Source of the DNA: Scortum barcoo
Taxonomy: Eukaryota; Chordata; Actinopteri; Centrarchiformes; Terapontidae
NCBI GenBank assembly: GCA_023238725.1
Contig: CM041531.1
Coordinates: 124,001-188,000, forward strand
Direction: 5' to 3'
Length of the DNA stretch: 64,000 nt
In this document: piece after piece, positions 12,974 to 26,800 of the stretch
How the letters are laid out: every line of letters begins with the position of its first letter
How positions within the stretch are numbered: position 1 is the first letter of the stretch
Notes under the pieces: model-generated
What the model saw: the letters and a program-made list of their open reading frames with translations, nothing else
The model's database searches: none
Told to the model about the DNA's origin: nothing
Translations under genes and position numbers: made by a program

Positions 12974-14780
12974 GCTGAAGAAACCTGCTGTTACCACGTT
13001 CTGTGTTTTTCTTTTTTTTTCCTTCCTAACATAGTAAATAGTAATTTTCTTAGTAATGCTGTTAATTCACTAGTAAGTGCTGATGGCAGTCAGGAGCAGC
13101 AAAGCACCAGGTTGGCTCGCACTGGGCACCGTTTACAAGCAGAAGAGGCGTCATTTTACACGAGAAAATCACACAGTTAAATTAAAGATTTAAATGACAC
13201 ACTGACACTGTACTGGGACATTTGACTGGAGCGGAGCGATAGTTAATGTTATCAGCAACGCCTGTTCATTTCCTACAAGTCAAAATGCAGCCGTGAGCAA
13301 TAAAAAGCAAATCTGTTCATTCAAAAATCAAAACTGCAGTGCTGTAAATAGTAGTGCATTTGCTGAAGTGAAAGAAAAATGCAAAGTAGTCACATAAATA
13401 AAACTAGGAGTATTTTATCTCATTGCTGATGTTCTTTTTATCTCACTTTATTTATTCATAGCAGTTGGACTGACTACGATATCGGTTATGATGAGCAGAG
13501 AGGGAATCAATCAGCCTGTCTGAAGTCCTGTCTCGTCGCCTCTCTCTGTATATTTCCACCCTTTCATTTGCTCATTTTGCATTTTCTCTTTCCTGCCCTC
13601 CTGAGCCTTCTCTCCATTATTATGCCAAATCTTGTACATCTATGATTATGCATCTATTTCAGGCCCTTCCTGGTGAAAAAACAGTCCAGTGATTGCCTTT
13701 CTCTGCTGCCTACATCCTGTTATTAGACTAAAAATTATCACAACATAGCAGGATGTGACTTTTGTTTGATTTTTGAGATTGCGATATGTGTGCTGTTTGT
13801 TAGTCTCCTGGTAAAGCGCAGCCTCGATAATATTAGACTTACAAATCCTGCTGAGGAGTGCGAGCTTCTAGTATACTCCCACTCCTACAAACTCATCACA
13901 GATTTTGACTTTGCAGACAAATTGTTCTAATGTTAAGTTAAATGGAAAAACAAGTGTCTTGTGAGCAACTGTAGTAAAAGGGCGTCTGTATTAATGTTTA
14001 TGTATTTTTAACCCTTTAGTCTTAACATTTTATCTAAATGTGACTTTGATTGGATTTTACTTTTGGCTACTAGTGACTATTGTTTATCCCATATAATTTG
14101 TGCCTTGTTCTGACCATGTGTACTGTGTAAGGTATTTCTAATCTCAGTTAGATCAACATACCGAAACAAGACAAGGCTGTAGATGAGTCCACCACATTGA
14201 CTGATTTTTGTGTGATAATTAGCACAAAATACCTGTGGATGATGGGAATGTCATTAGTTTTGGTCATAAACCAAAGTGTTGGACAAATTGAAATTAAGAC
14301 CAGATGATGAAGAGCTAAGGCGTCCATCACAAATGTCAACCTCATGGCGGCGCTAGTAGAAATGTCCAGGAATCAACAAAGTCTGTAAGATTAATCCTCT
14401 GAGATATTTCAGTTTGGACCGAAGAGGTGGACCAACAGACAGACCGAGACAGCCACTGCTAGAGCCAAGCATGCTGCTGGCAGGGCTAAAAGTGCATGAA
14501 ATCACACACACACACACAGTACACAGGGCTTTACACATGAGCCACATAAGGACTCGGTGCCCTTGTAGCTGATGCTATTGTTCCCTACAGTTCCTCTAGC
14601 TGACAGGCCCTTACTTGTGTTTGACACCGTTATTACATAATGTTGGACTGCTGCGTCCACCCTGTGGGATTCATCTTTGTCACAGAGAGCACTAATGATG
14701 CTGAGTAATGGAGCTTCTCGTCTCAGAGCGACTAACACAGTCATCTCTGTCTCTCCTCTCTTTCTGTCTCTTCCTCTCAG
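12974..14780. other. non-coding, probable first intron of pip5k1c
   Basis: No repeat or exon recognised. The sequence ends in a pyrimidine-rich acceptor region at about 14745-14780 that leads into the first recognised pip5k1c exon. The preceding coding exon must end with one base of a split codon; I could not find it in the window. Confidence 0.5.
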
Positions 14781-14812
14781 ATGCCGCCGCTAAGAAAGCC
14801 TTCATCACAGAG
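14781..14812 (+). CDS. pip5k1c: pip5k1c exon A (N-terminal region)
   Basis: Follows the acceptor ttcctctcag and precedes the donor gtgagc. Two bases complete a codon from a missing upstream exon; then AAAKKAFITE is encoded, comparable to the poorly conserved N-terminus before the GKKIGHRG segment. The in-register ATG at 14781 is out of the kinase frame (it would read MPPLRKPSSQR), so it is not the start codon. This is the least conserved exon; it is supported by splice sites and phase. Confidence 0.65.
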
Positions 14813-17800
14813 GTGAGCCGCCATCTGTCTCTCTAATCATCTGCTCTGTTGTGCTTTTCTGTTTAGGTCCTTTTTGATCCTCCGCATCAATAACTACCAG
14901 TCCTTTCGTTTTAGCCAGACTCTAATTAAACCACTACAAACGCTTGAGCAGAGGATGGCAGCAATTAATATTTGGGTCAATTAATATTTGTTGTTCAAAA
15001 TCTTTCTCGCACGGCGCAAGAGGACTGCCTCAAAAGTCGGTACAAACAGAGCACCAGAAACAGTAATGAAACGATAAATTTAAATATCACTTTACCATTC
15101 TTTGTCTTTGCTAGACAACTTGGCTGGTATTATCTTAATCCAGCTAATTTGGTAAATCCCATCCATCTGGCACTGCAGCTACTGTGCTGCACATTAAAGC
15201 AAACATTCAGTATTGTACGATTTGTTTGATCTGAGTCTTCTGAGGATATCTGATTCCACCTAAATGTCAATAAAAAAAAAAGATCAATTAACATCTGCAA
15301 AAAATGTGTTTATGTTGGACATTCGGCTTTGGGATCTAAAATATCCGCTGCAGCTGATCTCTACTGTTAAAACTGCCCCAGAGTCGGATTAAATGACAAA
15401 CTGTGCCGTCAGACATCATGCTATGCACAGTTTGAGTCAGACTGATTAAGGAGGTAAAGTTCCACTTGAGAGATCCTCAGATGAACCAGAGTTTGCATTT
15501 TGACTCAAAACGAGCACCTGGTCTGCCCAAAAACTCAAAATCTCGAAATCTGCTCTCAGGCATGAATACGGTGTCACTCCCCAGTCTTTAATATTTAAAT
15601 AATCAATATTAATGAACAGGTGCAAATCCTCCTGTGCTCGTAATGCAGCTCTCTCTCCCTCTGTTTCTCATCAGATGCCCTCATCCTCAGGCCAGCCTGG
15701 TCAGGGAAAGAAGATTGGCCACAGAGGGGTGGATGCATCGGGGGAAACGACTTACAAGAAGGTGCGGCAGACGACTGTGCCATAATATATTTCCTGGAAT
15801 TAAAAATGTCACAAAAAATGAACACATACTGGCTTTTTAAATGTTAAAAACGAGTGTTTATTTTTCTTCTTCTGACATACTTTGCTCCAACTCAGACCAT
15901 TCATTGACTGTCAGGGTTAAAGAAGGGCCAAGTATTTCTCTCACCGCTCCTCCCTCCCTCACCCCCTCTCTCCACAGACCACATCCTCAGCCTTGAAAGG
16001 TGCCATCCAGCTGGGCATCGGTTACACGGTGGGCAACCTGAGCTCCAAGCCTGAGAGAGATGTGTTGATGCAGGACTTCTACGTGGTGGAGAGCATCTTT
16101 TTCCCCAGGTGTCTACTGCAACCACACAGAAAAAAAAAACATTTCATACATGCTTTGCTCCACTGATGTTAACGTATTTTGCCTGAGTAGATTTTTATGT
16201 TGATTGATTTTTACTAACCCACCAGTTTGATGTTAACTTGAGAAAAATACTAATTGATTGCTGCTTTCTCATCTTGTGTGCTCTCATATTTTTGTGTATT
16301 TCAGTGAAGGCAGCAATCTCACCCCAGCCCACCATTTCCCGGACTTCCGCTTTAAAACATACGCTCCCGTGGCCTTCCGCTACTTCAGAGAACTGTTTGG
16401 CATCAGGCCAGATGACTACCTGGTAAGATTTAAGTCGCTCATAGCTGTATCGCCTGTGTCTCCAAATTAATTTCAGTGGATTTTGACCCCCTTTGTTCCT
16501 CGCAGCGAGAAAATATTCACATTAGAACTAATGAAGCTGCAGGTATAAAATGAAAGAAGAAGAAAAGGAGGCAAGAGCAGGAAAAGCACACAGAGAAAAT
16601 GAACAAAAAGATGTGGGGAGAGATAATAAGAAATGAACTAATAAAGATGAGAACTGTGGATGTGAGGCCGGGAGCTGAGGGGAGGAGAACAAGGATGTGA
16701 AGCTATGAAACATCACGAGAGAGAGAAAGAGAGAGAAGAGGGTGGAGGGGAGGAAGGTCTGCAGCTTGTCACTCGTCATCAGCGTGGAGGACCCGGGGGC
16801 TGCATGATTCACCGCCCTGCCCCGAGAGGTCTAGAAGAATATACATAAACTGCTTAGTCAGTGTTTCCGCGTCTTCCGTGTGCACATATCTTCGACGCAT
16901 CGGCACGCCAGCCACATGGAGACGCCGCATCCCGCCTCGCTTCTGCCATCTCTCTCATCCAGCCCGCGGTCGTGCATCACCGAATGTCCACACCGGTCAT
17001 CAAGTCATCGAGTTCACACACTTTTTTCTGTCGTTTATCATCTTGTTGCATCCATGTCTGGCTCTTTAAAGGGAGACCCTGAATCTCGTTCAGATCCAGA
17101 GGCACTGCACTCTATCTGATCCTACACCTCGTGGGGTAGAACATTTAAAAATAAAATCTCAATGTGGACAATTAAGTATCGCATTCCTGGAGCTTTTCCA
17201 CACCAGATTAGTCCACCGTTCAAAGGAGTTTTCTCAAGATATCTTAATAATGAGGTGTTTGGGAGGAGTATCTTTCTAAGAGCTGGGCACTGTGCTCTCA
17301 TTTGTTCATTTACGTGCAAAAGATTTGGCTCTCACGCTGCTCTGGGTGTAACCAGGGTTTTGAGTAGGAAACAAACAATCTGCCAAACAAACAGAAAATC
17401 GGTAAATCACGTTCCTGTACGAGCTGTCACATAAACAGCAACAAATAAGGGACAAATAAGAAAGTGCACCTGCATTAAATGTGTATTTAAAAGCTTTAAT
17501 GAACTTCATCTCATAGTCTTCATTCAACAGTTATTCATTATTCAGCATTGTTCAGTCTCCAGTCGTTTTCATGGCTGTAGTGTTCCTCACAGCTATTGCA
17601 TGTGACTCTTTAGGGCTAACCGGCACAAATCTTAAGGTGTTGACATATGTATGGCAGCCACCAGCTAATTTTCTGTCGATTTACCCTAATCGATTATTCA
17701 ATTGTTGCATAATTGTTGCAGCTCCACACATATGTGACGCTCATGTGATTTAACAAGTCGGGGGCTCATTCCTAGACTGAGGTTGGGTCTGATAGTGTGT

Positions 17801-20800
17801 GAGGTTCATGATACTTCCAAGGAAGTATTACAGTATACGAACATGGACACTACTCCAGTATAAATGTCTCACAATCCAATGCAGTAGTAAAGTCCATAGT
17901 TTCACACACACATAAGTGCATAAATGTATTTATGCCTGGCAAATTGAAACCTTATACTTACACTTGAAAAAAAAGTGTGGGTTACTGTGGTTACTTGTCT
18001 CCAGGTAACAGGTACAATTTTAATGCTGAACATAGTCACCCCTTACATTTTCCATCCCACTTCTGTAAGGTTGTTTAATCTTCAAAAAGCAGTGTGTGCT
18101 CATCTCCATTTCCAGCCTGCCATACCATTTGAACATTTTTCCTCCCCCCCACTCAGCTGAGTTTTGATGTGCTGTGAAATTAAATGTGATGTTTGAAAAG
18201 TGAGCCATTAGCAGGAGGTGGGCGAGGGCAATGTCACCTTGTTTAAAAATTATGTCTGTCACTGCTTTGCTTTTAAGCAACGTAGGGGACCGGACAGAGT
18301 GGGTTAATAATCTGAGATAATCATCACATCCGCAGGAGTCTAATGTGTGTGGTGACAAAGCTAGAATTTAAAAGCAGTCATTACAGACATCTAAATGAGT
18401 CTAATCTATATTAGCTACCTCTCTCCTGCTATAGTATGCACTATACTTTAGAAACTATACTATTCTTTTGTTTCTCTCTCGTCTTCAGTCATACTTAAAG
18501 CATCATAATTCTGCAATAACATGTATTTCTGTGCATGTCTCTACATGATGAGTGTGTTTGTGTGTGTTAGATTTATTTCATTGATGTTGGGTACCATTTC
18601 ATAATTTATACTGTATGTGTCTCTACATGCTCTTGTTCGGCACCGAAGGCAACTCCTCATCCACAGGTTTTGATCCATGAGGGTTGCATGATTATCATGC
18701 TTTATTAAAGGGGACCTCCACTTTTACACGTCAAGATCTGTGTAAAGGTGTTAGGGGGGTAGTTTTGCCATAGGAAGCAGTAAAAAGTTCTTTTACATCA
18801 TTACACGCCTAAATCTCCCAGCCAAACTGTCGGTGGTTGAGTTGCATTGTGGGTAATGTAGGCAGGTTGCAGATTGTGGCCAGCTGAATACTCCTCACCT
18901 CACCTTCCCTTTTCAAGCGTAGCGCAGTGCAGGGGAATATTTGGTGGCTGCCACTTCGGTGCAAAAAAACCGAAAGGTGATCACACACGAATGAGAACAT
19001 AAATATGAATATTATATTCCATTTCTGCCAATATATCAGCCTAAATGCTTCACCCTGCTCCTTTAAGTTGTTGTTAAAACGGAGGCATGAGATTTATCAA
19101 GGATATGAAAGTTACCATTTAAAGATGCAATAATTTAGTCTTCTGTTCTGGCTATATGTATTCTGACTGTAATAATCTAAAATTATCTAAAAATCTAAAA
19201 TATTGATGTTTTTCTGCCTAATACAGCACTTGGATTAAGCTGTTTACATGGATTGCTGGGAGAAGTTTTTGATTTATAGTCCGGTTTATTTCCTATGTAG
19301 GACAGCCACATTAATCTTGACTATTCCCCCTCCACATAAAACTGTCAGAGTTTGCTTCCTGCGTTCACTCGATCTTTCCATCACGCTGTTACTGTAGTAT
19401 ACCCTTGTTGCTTTTTCCTGTTCTTGCCTATTTTTCTAGCTGTTCGTTTTACACAGAATTAGACTCAGATGGGAAAGAAGTAACAGACAGTTTTCTTGGG
19501 GAAAGAAAACATGAGAAGTCAGTATTTGTTCGGTCGTGTCGTAAATGATAAAACTGCAGAAGAGAACATCTTTGGCACTTGACAAACTGGATTTACTTCT
19601 GTGCAGCGAATTCCCACAAAAAACGGGCAAGTAGGACAAGTATAACTTAACTTTAAATACATTTTAACATCATACATCTTGATTTGACTGATCTTTATCT
19701 AATCCTAACTTTATATTAGTTAAGGTAATCAGAACTTACAACCATGGCATGTTCTCTTTCAGTGTTTTGGTTAATATGACATTATTGGTTTCTTGTCAAA
19801 GGTATAACGAGTACGTTTTGTCACCACCACACACTTTGAGTGGGTCATAAGTGATTGAGAGGCATTACTTTTGTTTGAGTCTATGTGTTGTTTTTTGAGG
19901 AAAGTCCTACTCATTGTACCTGTCCTTAAATTGTTGTGCTTAAAGACAACAAATCAATAATATCAGATCATTTTTGGTGTTTTTCAGTGTTTTTGACCAG
20001 TATTTCTTTCTTCTGTTTCCTCTGTGCATGTGTGTGTTTGTACGTCTCTGCGTGTACCTATAGTACTCCCTATGTAATGAGCCTCTGATCGAGCTGTCCA
20101 ATCCCGGAGCAAGCGGCTCGGTCTTCTATCTCACAAAGGACGACGAGTTCATCATCAAGACGGTGATGCACAAGGAGGCTGAATTCTTACAGAAACTGTT
20201 GCCTGGATACTACATGGTAAGTGTGCACGTGAAAAACATGTCAGAGTGTGTCAAAGGTAGACGAGAACCAAATTTTTTTTTTATGGAGTCTTTTGCCTTC
20301 AAGTTCAATAGTTTTACCCTTGTAGGCATGCTGGGTAATACGTGGTGAATGAATATTGCTCATGCACACAAAAATACTGTACATGCTTGCTTGATACTTT
20401 CCAGTCATCAAGGCAGACACATACACGCTGTTCAAAATGTGAAGAAGCCTTCATGTGTCTTGGTCTGAAGGCTACTCCACACATTCATCACTCACACTTT
20501 CATTTAAACGCCGACCTCCTTGACGATTTGCGAGCCTTATTTTTAGATCTCGGGTTTATGTAAGACCCTGTAAATCTCTCCTCCGAGCGTAACATCCTTT
20601 TCATATAAAGCAGACATAACAGCTCTATGATCTCCGACTGAAACCCCGGGCAGTGCGGTTTCATAAGAGACTGGCCGGTATATTTCCACAGTAATAGCCA
20701 CCCCTCCCACCCCCCACCCACTCCACGGTCTGCACACTCATTCTGAATTAACTCAACCAGCAACAGCTCCATGTATGTCCATGCTGCCATTCCAGCCCCT

Positions 20801-23800
20801 CAAGGTTCACGGCCCGCAGCCTTGTGTTTATTCATGCGCCGACAACCGTGGCCAAAGACCGCCGCAGGAATTCATTTAATCATTTAGGGACGTTAAAGGC
20901 TCAGCACATTTGCCGTGACCTTTTCCGTTGTTTTTGGGGTTGTGCTTTCAAAGCGTTTTCTGCAGGTTTAATCGCTCCAAGAACGAGGTTTAATGATGGC
21001 GGGGGGAGTCAGGCCCACGTAGGGACGGCTGTAGCACGAGGCCAGAGCAGGTGGATGGAGGGAAAGAGGCAGAATACCGCAGACAGATCGAAAGCCACGC
21101 CAGGATAAACACAGCGTAAAAACCACACAGAACTTAATGCAGGTAGATGCGATTTTCCAGACTCGCGGAAACACCAACCGCACATGTGACAGCCAAATGA
21201 AGTTCTGGTCGTACAAGCTCATCTCTACTTGTAGCGGACGTAACAGACAACATGCGGGCAGTCATTGGTGGAGCGCCTCACATCTTCCACAGCTGACTGG
21301 CTGATGGTGTTGGGCTGGATGAGGAGTCTGGGCTCTGGGCAGCATACAGATCACAGTGATGTAACCGACTCCACCGCTGCCACTTCTCTGTCTCCCTTCT
21401 GTGTACTTGCCCCCTTTATTATGTGCCTCTCTCACGTTTTTAATGTCTTATCACTCTCCCCACTGCTGCAACACTCCTCTGGTGTAATTTTATTTTTTTT
21501 TTCATCTCTCCCCCTGCCCCTGTGTTTTAATCCACTCTTTCTATAGTCTTTCTTTCATACTCATATTTGCTCTCAGTCCCTCTCTCTCTTCTCTCTGTCT
21601 GCTCTCCCTCACGTGTCTGTGTTGTTGGCTCGTCACCGCCCTGCCCTCTTAACATTGACAGAAGGGTCGTGTGTGGGCTGAGGGCAGAGGATGCCCTTTC
21701 TCTCTCTCTCTTCTCTCTCTCTCTCTCCCCCATCTATCATTTTACTGCTCTCTCGACCAGTTTCTCCTCATCTGAAGGTCATCCACAAAGTGCCTCACAA
21801 CTGCCGAGCCTTTTAGCCGCACTTCCACGTTCATCCTCCATCTCTCCTCCGTCCCTTCCTCTTTCTTTCTCCTCCTGAAGTCATTTCTGCTCCCCAATGC
21901 TGTGTGTTATCTCTGCATAGACCACAGTTCACTTTTTCTCTCTCTCTCTTTCTCTCTTTTTTTTCTCTTTTCTCTCTTTCTGTTTTCTCTCATTTCTCTA
22001 ATGGGACTGAGCTGGCCCAGGTCCCAAGGTCAAAGCAGGTTTTTAACTGAGCACCCAGCCCGACTAACCTCATTTGTTTGGATTGACTACTGAAATATTC
22101 AGGACAGATCGGGGATTGAGGGGAGAGTCTCGTAATAAGTAAATGCACAATCATGTTAAAAAAATAGAGAGAAGCTTTTGTTAAAGTTGTTTTTAAAATA
22201 TGCTGAAGTAAATTTTGTTTTTTGCATTTGGATAAGCGTCATCTTCATAGGGTGCCATTGCCATTATTGCACTGTATATGTAGTTTGCACCTCTTACTAC
22301 ATTAAGGTGGTCTTAGGTTAATAATCTGGCTCCAAGTTTTGAGGTCAGTTCTGGTGATTTTGTGGGAGATTATTGATTTTACCGCCAATATTTATCCGAT
22401 TTTCTAATTCAGATTTTTTTTTTTTTAATTGGGCGTAAAATTGGGCCATTACTCCGAGTCTCCACTTCTTTCCCAGCGGTCCACTGAGGCTGGATTGTAC
22501 CAGGATCGATTACAGAAACATAATTACTGTCTGAGCCTAACCACTACCATGTTTCATTGCGCTGTGAGAAAAGTCTTTATGTGTTCGCTCTCTGTTATGT
22601 AATGCCTCCCGGTGCAAACAGATGATGGATGTGTGTTTTCTATCAATGAACTCTTTGCAGAACATGGATCACCTCTCCTATTGTGTTTTTTGCTCTTGTT
22701 CCTGGGTGTGTTTATATTAAAGTGTCAGTAATTTCTCCTCGTATAAAAAACTATTTATTTGACACATTTCCAAAGATTCAATCCTGTAAAATGTGATCAT
22801 ACATTTCGCCAAATTTTCCCCTCTCAAATCTCAATCAAAACCCTCAAATCAGATCCCTCAAATCTTAAGTCCTGCCTCAACATCCTGTCAAAGCAAAGCA
22901 GCAGAAACTAATGTGTGAGGCCTTTAACAATGTCTTTGCTCTCTCCCTTTTTGTCTCACTCTCCTCCAGAACTTAAACCAGAATCCCCGCACTTTGCTGC
23001 CCAAGTTTTTCGGCCTCTACTGCGTCCAGTCAGGCGGCAAGAACATCCGCGTGGTGGTGATGAACAACGTCCTTCCCCGCGTGGTCCGCATGCACCTCAA
23101 GTACGACCTGAAGGGCTCCACCTACAAGAGGCGAGCGTCCAAGAAGGAAAGAGAGAAGGCCAGGCCAACTTTCAAAGACCTGGACTTCATGCAGGACCTG
23201 CAGGACGGATTGATGCTGGACCAGGACACTTACAACGCGCTGGTCAAGACCTTACAGAGAGACTGCCTGGTGAGTTCGATGAAGGGAGGGGATGCCGGAG
23301 AAAGACTCTTCTCTTGCCCCATGTATGTTTTATGTTGAGATACACAGGGGAGAAAGATAGTTAAAAAGAAGGGGAACCAGCTTAGAGGATAAACCACCAT
23401 CACTGTCTCCCCACGATAACGAGGGTGGTTTTCTGGTGGTGGTTTACTGAGGGAGGATCCACATAACACCCCGATCAAGAGTCTCCAGAGTGAGAGAGGA
23501 GAGAGAGGCAGCGTTGGTTAGAGGGAAGGATTAGTGGGATGATAGAAGGACGGATAAAGTGATGCCATATTGCAGCGTCTCAAAGGGGAAGAGGTAGAAA
23601 AAGACACACAAAGTCCACAAAAGGAAATGGATAAGAGTCGGAAAAACCGGGATACTTGTAGTGCCCCAATTAATAATAGAGGATCGTAGATGGAGGGGTG
23701 AAAAAGGCAGAGAAAGAAAAGGCTGCTTGTGTTTTTCATTCCCAGGATCCTTCACTATAAATTAGAGCTGTGTTACAAGCCAAAGGTTTAACAAGGTGTC

Positions 23801-26800
23801 CCGTAGCAGGCCTGCCCTTGTCTTGTAAATCTCCGCCTCACATTTACTTTTATAGTGCATGCGCTGTGGAATATATGTGCACACCCCTGCTATCTTATAC
23901 ATTCTTTATAAGTGTGTGTGTGCTCGTGCATCGCTGCGTGGAGTTCGGTGTCTTCCGCACAGCAGCATTAACAACCCTGGTGTTATGGCTCTCGTTCCCA
24001 CTGGTGCTGACACCGTTATGCACTCTGGATGAAAGCACGTGTCTGTCAATCACTGCGCGCTTTCACACACGTCTGCTTGCGTCCTTTTGCTCAGGTGCTG
24101 GAAAGCTTCAAGATCATGGACTACAGCCTGCTGCTCGGGGTTCACAACATAGACCAGGCGGAGAGGGAGAGGCAGATGGAGGGCTCCCAGGGCGGCAGCG
24201 ACGAGAAGAGGCCCGTGGCCCAGCAGAAGGCCCTGTACTCCACAGCCATGGAGTCCATCCAGGGCGGAGCCGCCTGCGGAGGGTCCATCGACACCGACGA
24301 CACGTGAGTTTAGCCAGAGAGACAAGAGGCTGCTGGCAAAGGAGCCTGGCGATAAATGTGACTGTTGGCGCTTAAAAAACCCGAGAGTGCATGTCTCAGA
24401 CTCGCACTGTCATGCCAAGTCAATAGTAATAAATGAAGTGGAATATTGTACCTTAACAGTAACGTTTAAGATTAGCGTTTGTTTATTAGCCCTTCAGTTG
24501 CTTTCATCTGTTATTCTTCTACCAAAAGTTCAACTGCTATTAGTGCTTACACTTCACCCTTCAACTCTTTGTCTGGATTCAAAAAAGCTCCTCCAAACTT
24601 GTTTTATTAAATCAATTTCACTCATTTTAATGTTTGCACTTCATCTGACACTTTCAATGCCTCTGCTTCAACTGACACTTTGAATTCTTGTATTCTGCAG
24701 TTGCTACTTTTAGTGCTTAAATTTAAACAGCAACTCCCATGCAATACTTTACAAGCAAACACTTTACTTTAAGACACTTTAATCTGTTTCCAGTCTGAAC
24801 ACCTGCAACACTTAAGCATATTTTTCAGAAAATGTCTACTTGGAACTCAAAGAAAGAAAAAAGGTGACACTGAAGCAGGTTGCTCCACTTTCAAGTGACC
24901 CTGATGGCAGATTTACCCATCAAACAGTCATTAGTGTCGTGCCAGTAGATTTCAGGCTGCGCTTAGGTTTATTGCAGCTTTAAAGGTCGACAGGACGGCT
25001 AGAGGCCAAAACCTGCCATAAAAAAAAAAAAGATTCTGTCTGTGGCAGGTGTGAGGGAAGTTCCTTTAGTTTAAACAAGATTAAGAATGACAATATACAA
25101 ACAAAAATCTATATTTTATTTTAGTTAAAGCAGGTCAATGGAAATTTCATTGTGTGTTGGTTTTGGCGGTGCCTGTGGATAAAGGCAATAGTTTTTCACC
25201 AAACGTTAGGTTGCATGTTCAATCCACTTCAATCCCTGCGGCAAGGAGACTACTTTTGCAGGAGAAGAGCATGCAGCAGCTCCAAAGACAGACCTTCAGT
25301 TACCAGCTGATGCAGCTCAGATTTTCGTATGACTTAGTGAAAAAAGTTACACGGTGGCAGGCATTAACAATAACTATCAGAAACTTATAGAAATAGCCTG
25401 TCCTCTCCTTGTTGGCTTGTTTGCTGATGGAGGTCAGATAGAGGCACCAGTATTAAATTAAAAACTCCAAGAGTTGGTTTAAAATAGATTTTTAAAAGTT
25501 ATATTGTCACAAGTTAGGTCACTTGTAGACATAACATCTCAGTTTGGAGGACCAAATCAAGTGAAAGCAGTTTTTCTGTCTTCTCTTTAGGTGATTCAGT
25601 AGTGGAGTATCAGCACCTTCGCAGGGAAGTGTTTAAAGGATTATGGATTATTTGGTTTAGGGCGAACACTTACAGTGAAAAAAGAAACAGATCAATGATT
25701 GACCTCTGTGTATGAGATGTTAACTTAACAGGACAATGACCCATCAGTGGAAGTGGAGAAAGATCTTTTAGGTAGGCAGAGATGAACCAGAGCAGATAGC
25801 TTGAGTCATTTAAACCAAGAGCACTGCCGACTTTAAATCAAGTCATCTAACCGGAACTTACATGGTCCTTCAATTTCCAGTGAAGCAATTAATGAGATGG
25901 TACTCAACTTGAGACAAAAATGCATCATTATTATGTATTATTTATTGAACCCAGATGCGCACACACCTCACGTCATATTTCCATTTCATTAGTTTGTTTT
26001 GCTTCTCATTTTAGGATGGGCGGTATCCCAGCTGTGAACGGCAAAGGGGAGAGACTTCTTCTTTACATCGGAATCATCGATATCCTGCAGTCCTACAGGT
26101 GATCAGCGCAGCGGGCACGTGGTGGCCACAGTTCATCAGCTCATATATGTCTTATAGTGTGGCACAGGCTGCAGATTGAATGTACATACTGTGAACCCTG
26201 AAAACAACTTAATCGCTTCAGACAGCACAGTTAAGGTCCTCAGCCTACAGGCATGTTGCTTATATTTGATTGCCTATGACCCTAATATATAGACATGACA
26301 TGTTTAACATCACTGTGCTTCTCTGCGTTTCCGCAGGCTAATTAAGAAACTGGAGCACACGTGGAAGGCTCTGGTTCATGACGGGGTGAGTTTTTAATAG
26401 CTTTAATAGAGACACAGCTGGTCCTTTGCTGAAACAAAGTATACGCACACACACATGCATACACTCAGTGTTTAGCATTTAGTGTGTATCAGACCCCATA
26501 AACAATGTCCGTAATCTTTTTAGTTTTCAGATCTGTGTGTCTGTGGGGACTTAGATTTTTTCTTATGTTTTCTTAACTTCTCTGTTTTGAAGAACAGACT
26601 GTTTTGAGTTCTGAGTGTATTTTCTCCTCTTCCTTTATCCATTTCACTCTCTTGAAACCTGTGTATAAAACTGTGTAGCTTGGCCCAGTAGCAGAAGCAG
26701 AGGTTCTGTTTGGACACATAAATGTTTGTTTGTGTGTGTGTGTGTCTGTGTATTAAAGCTTATTGGTAGTTAGCCTTGAGCACAGCTATGGATTACTCAA

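Noticed and set aside
14781..14783. ATG as pip5k1c start codon
   Set aside because: Out of frame with the kinase; it is the end of a split codon plus the start of an Ala codon.
21527..21878. 103-codon frame and its antisense partner
   Set aside because: Low-complexity CT-rich intron sequence.
22915..23364. 149-codon open frame over pip5k1c exon F
   Set aside because: Wrong frame of exon F; the frame at 22970 encodes conserved kinase sequence.
23770..24375. 201-codon open frame overlapping pip5k1c exon G
   Set aside because: Intron read into exon G in the wrong frame; the MDYSLL-containing frame is the coding one.
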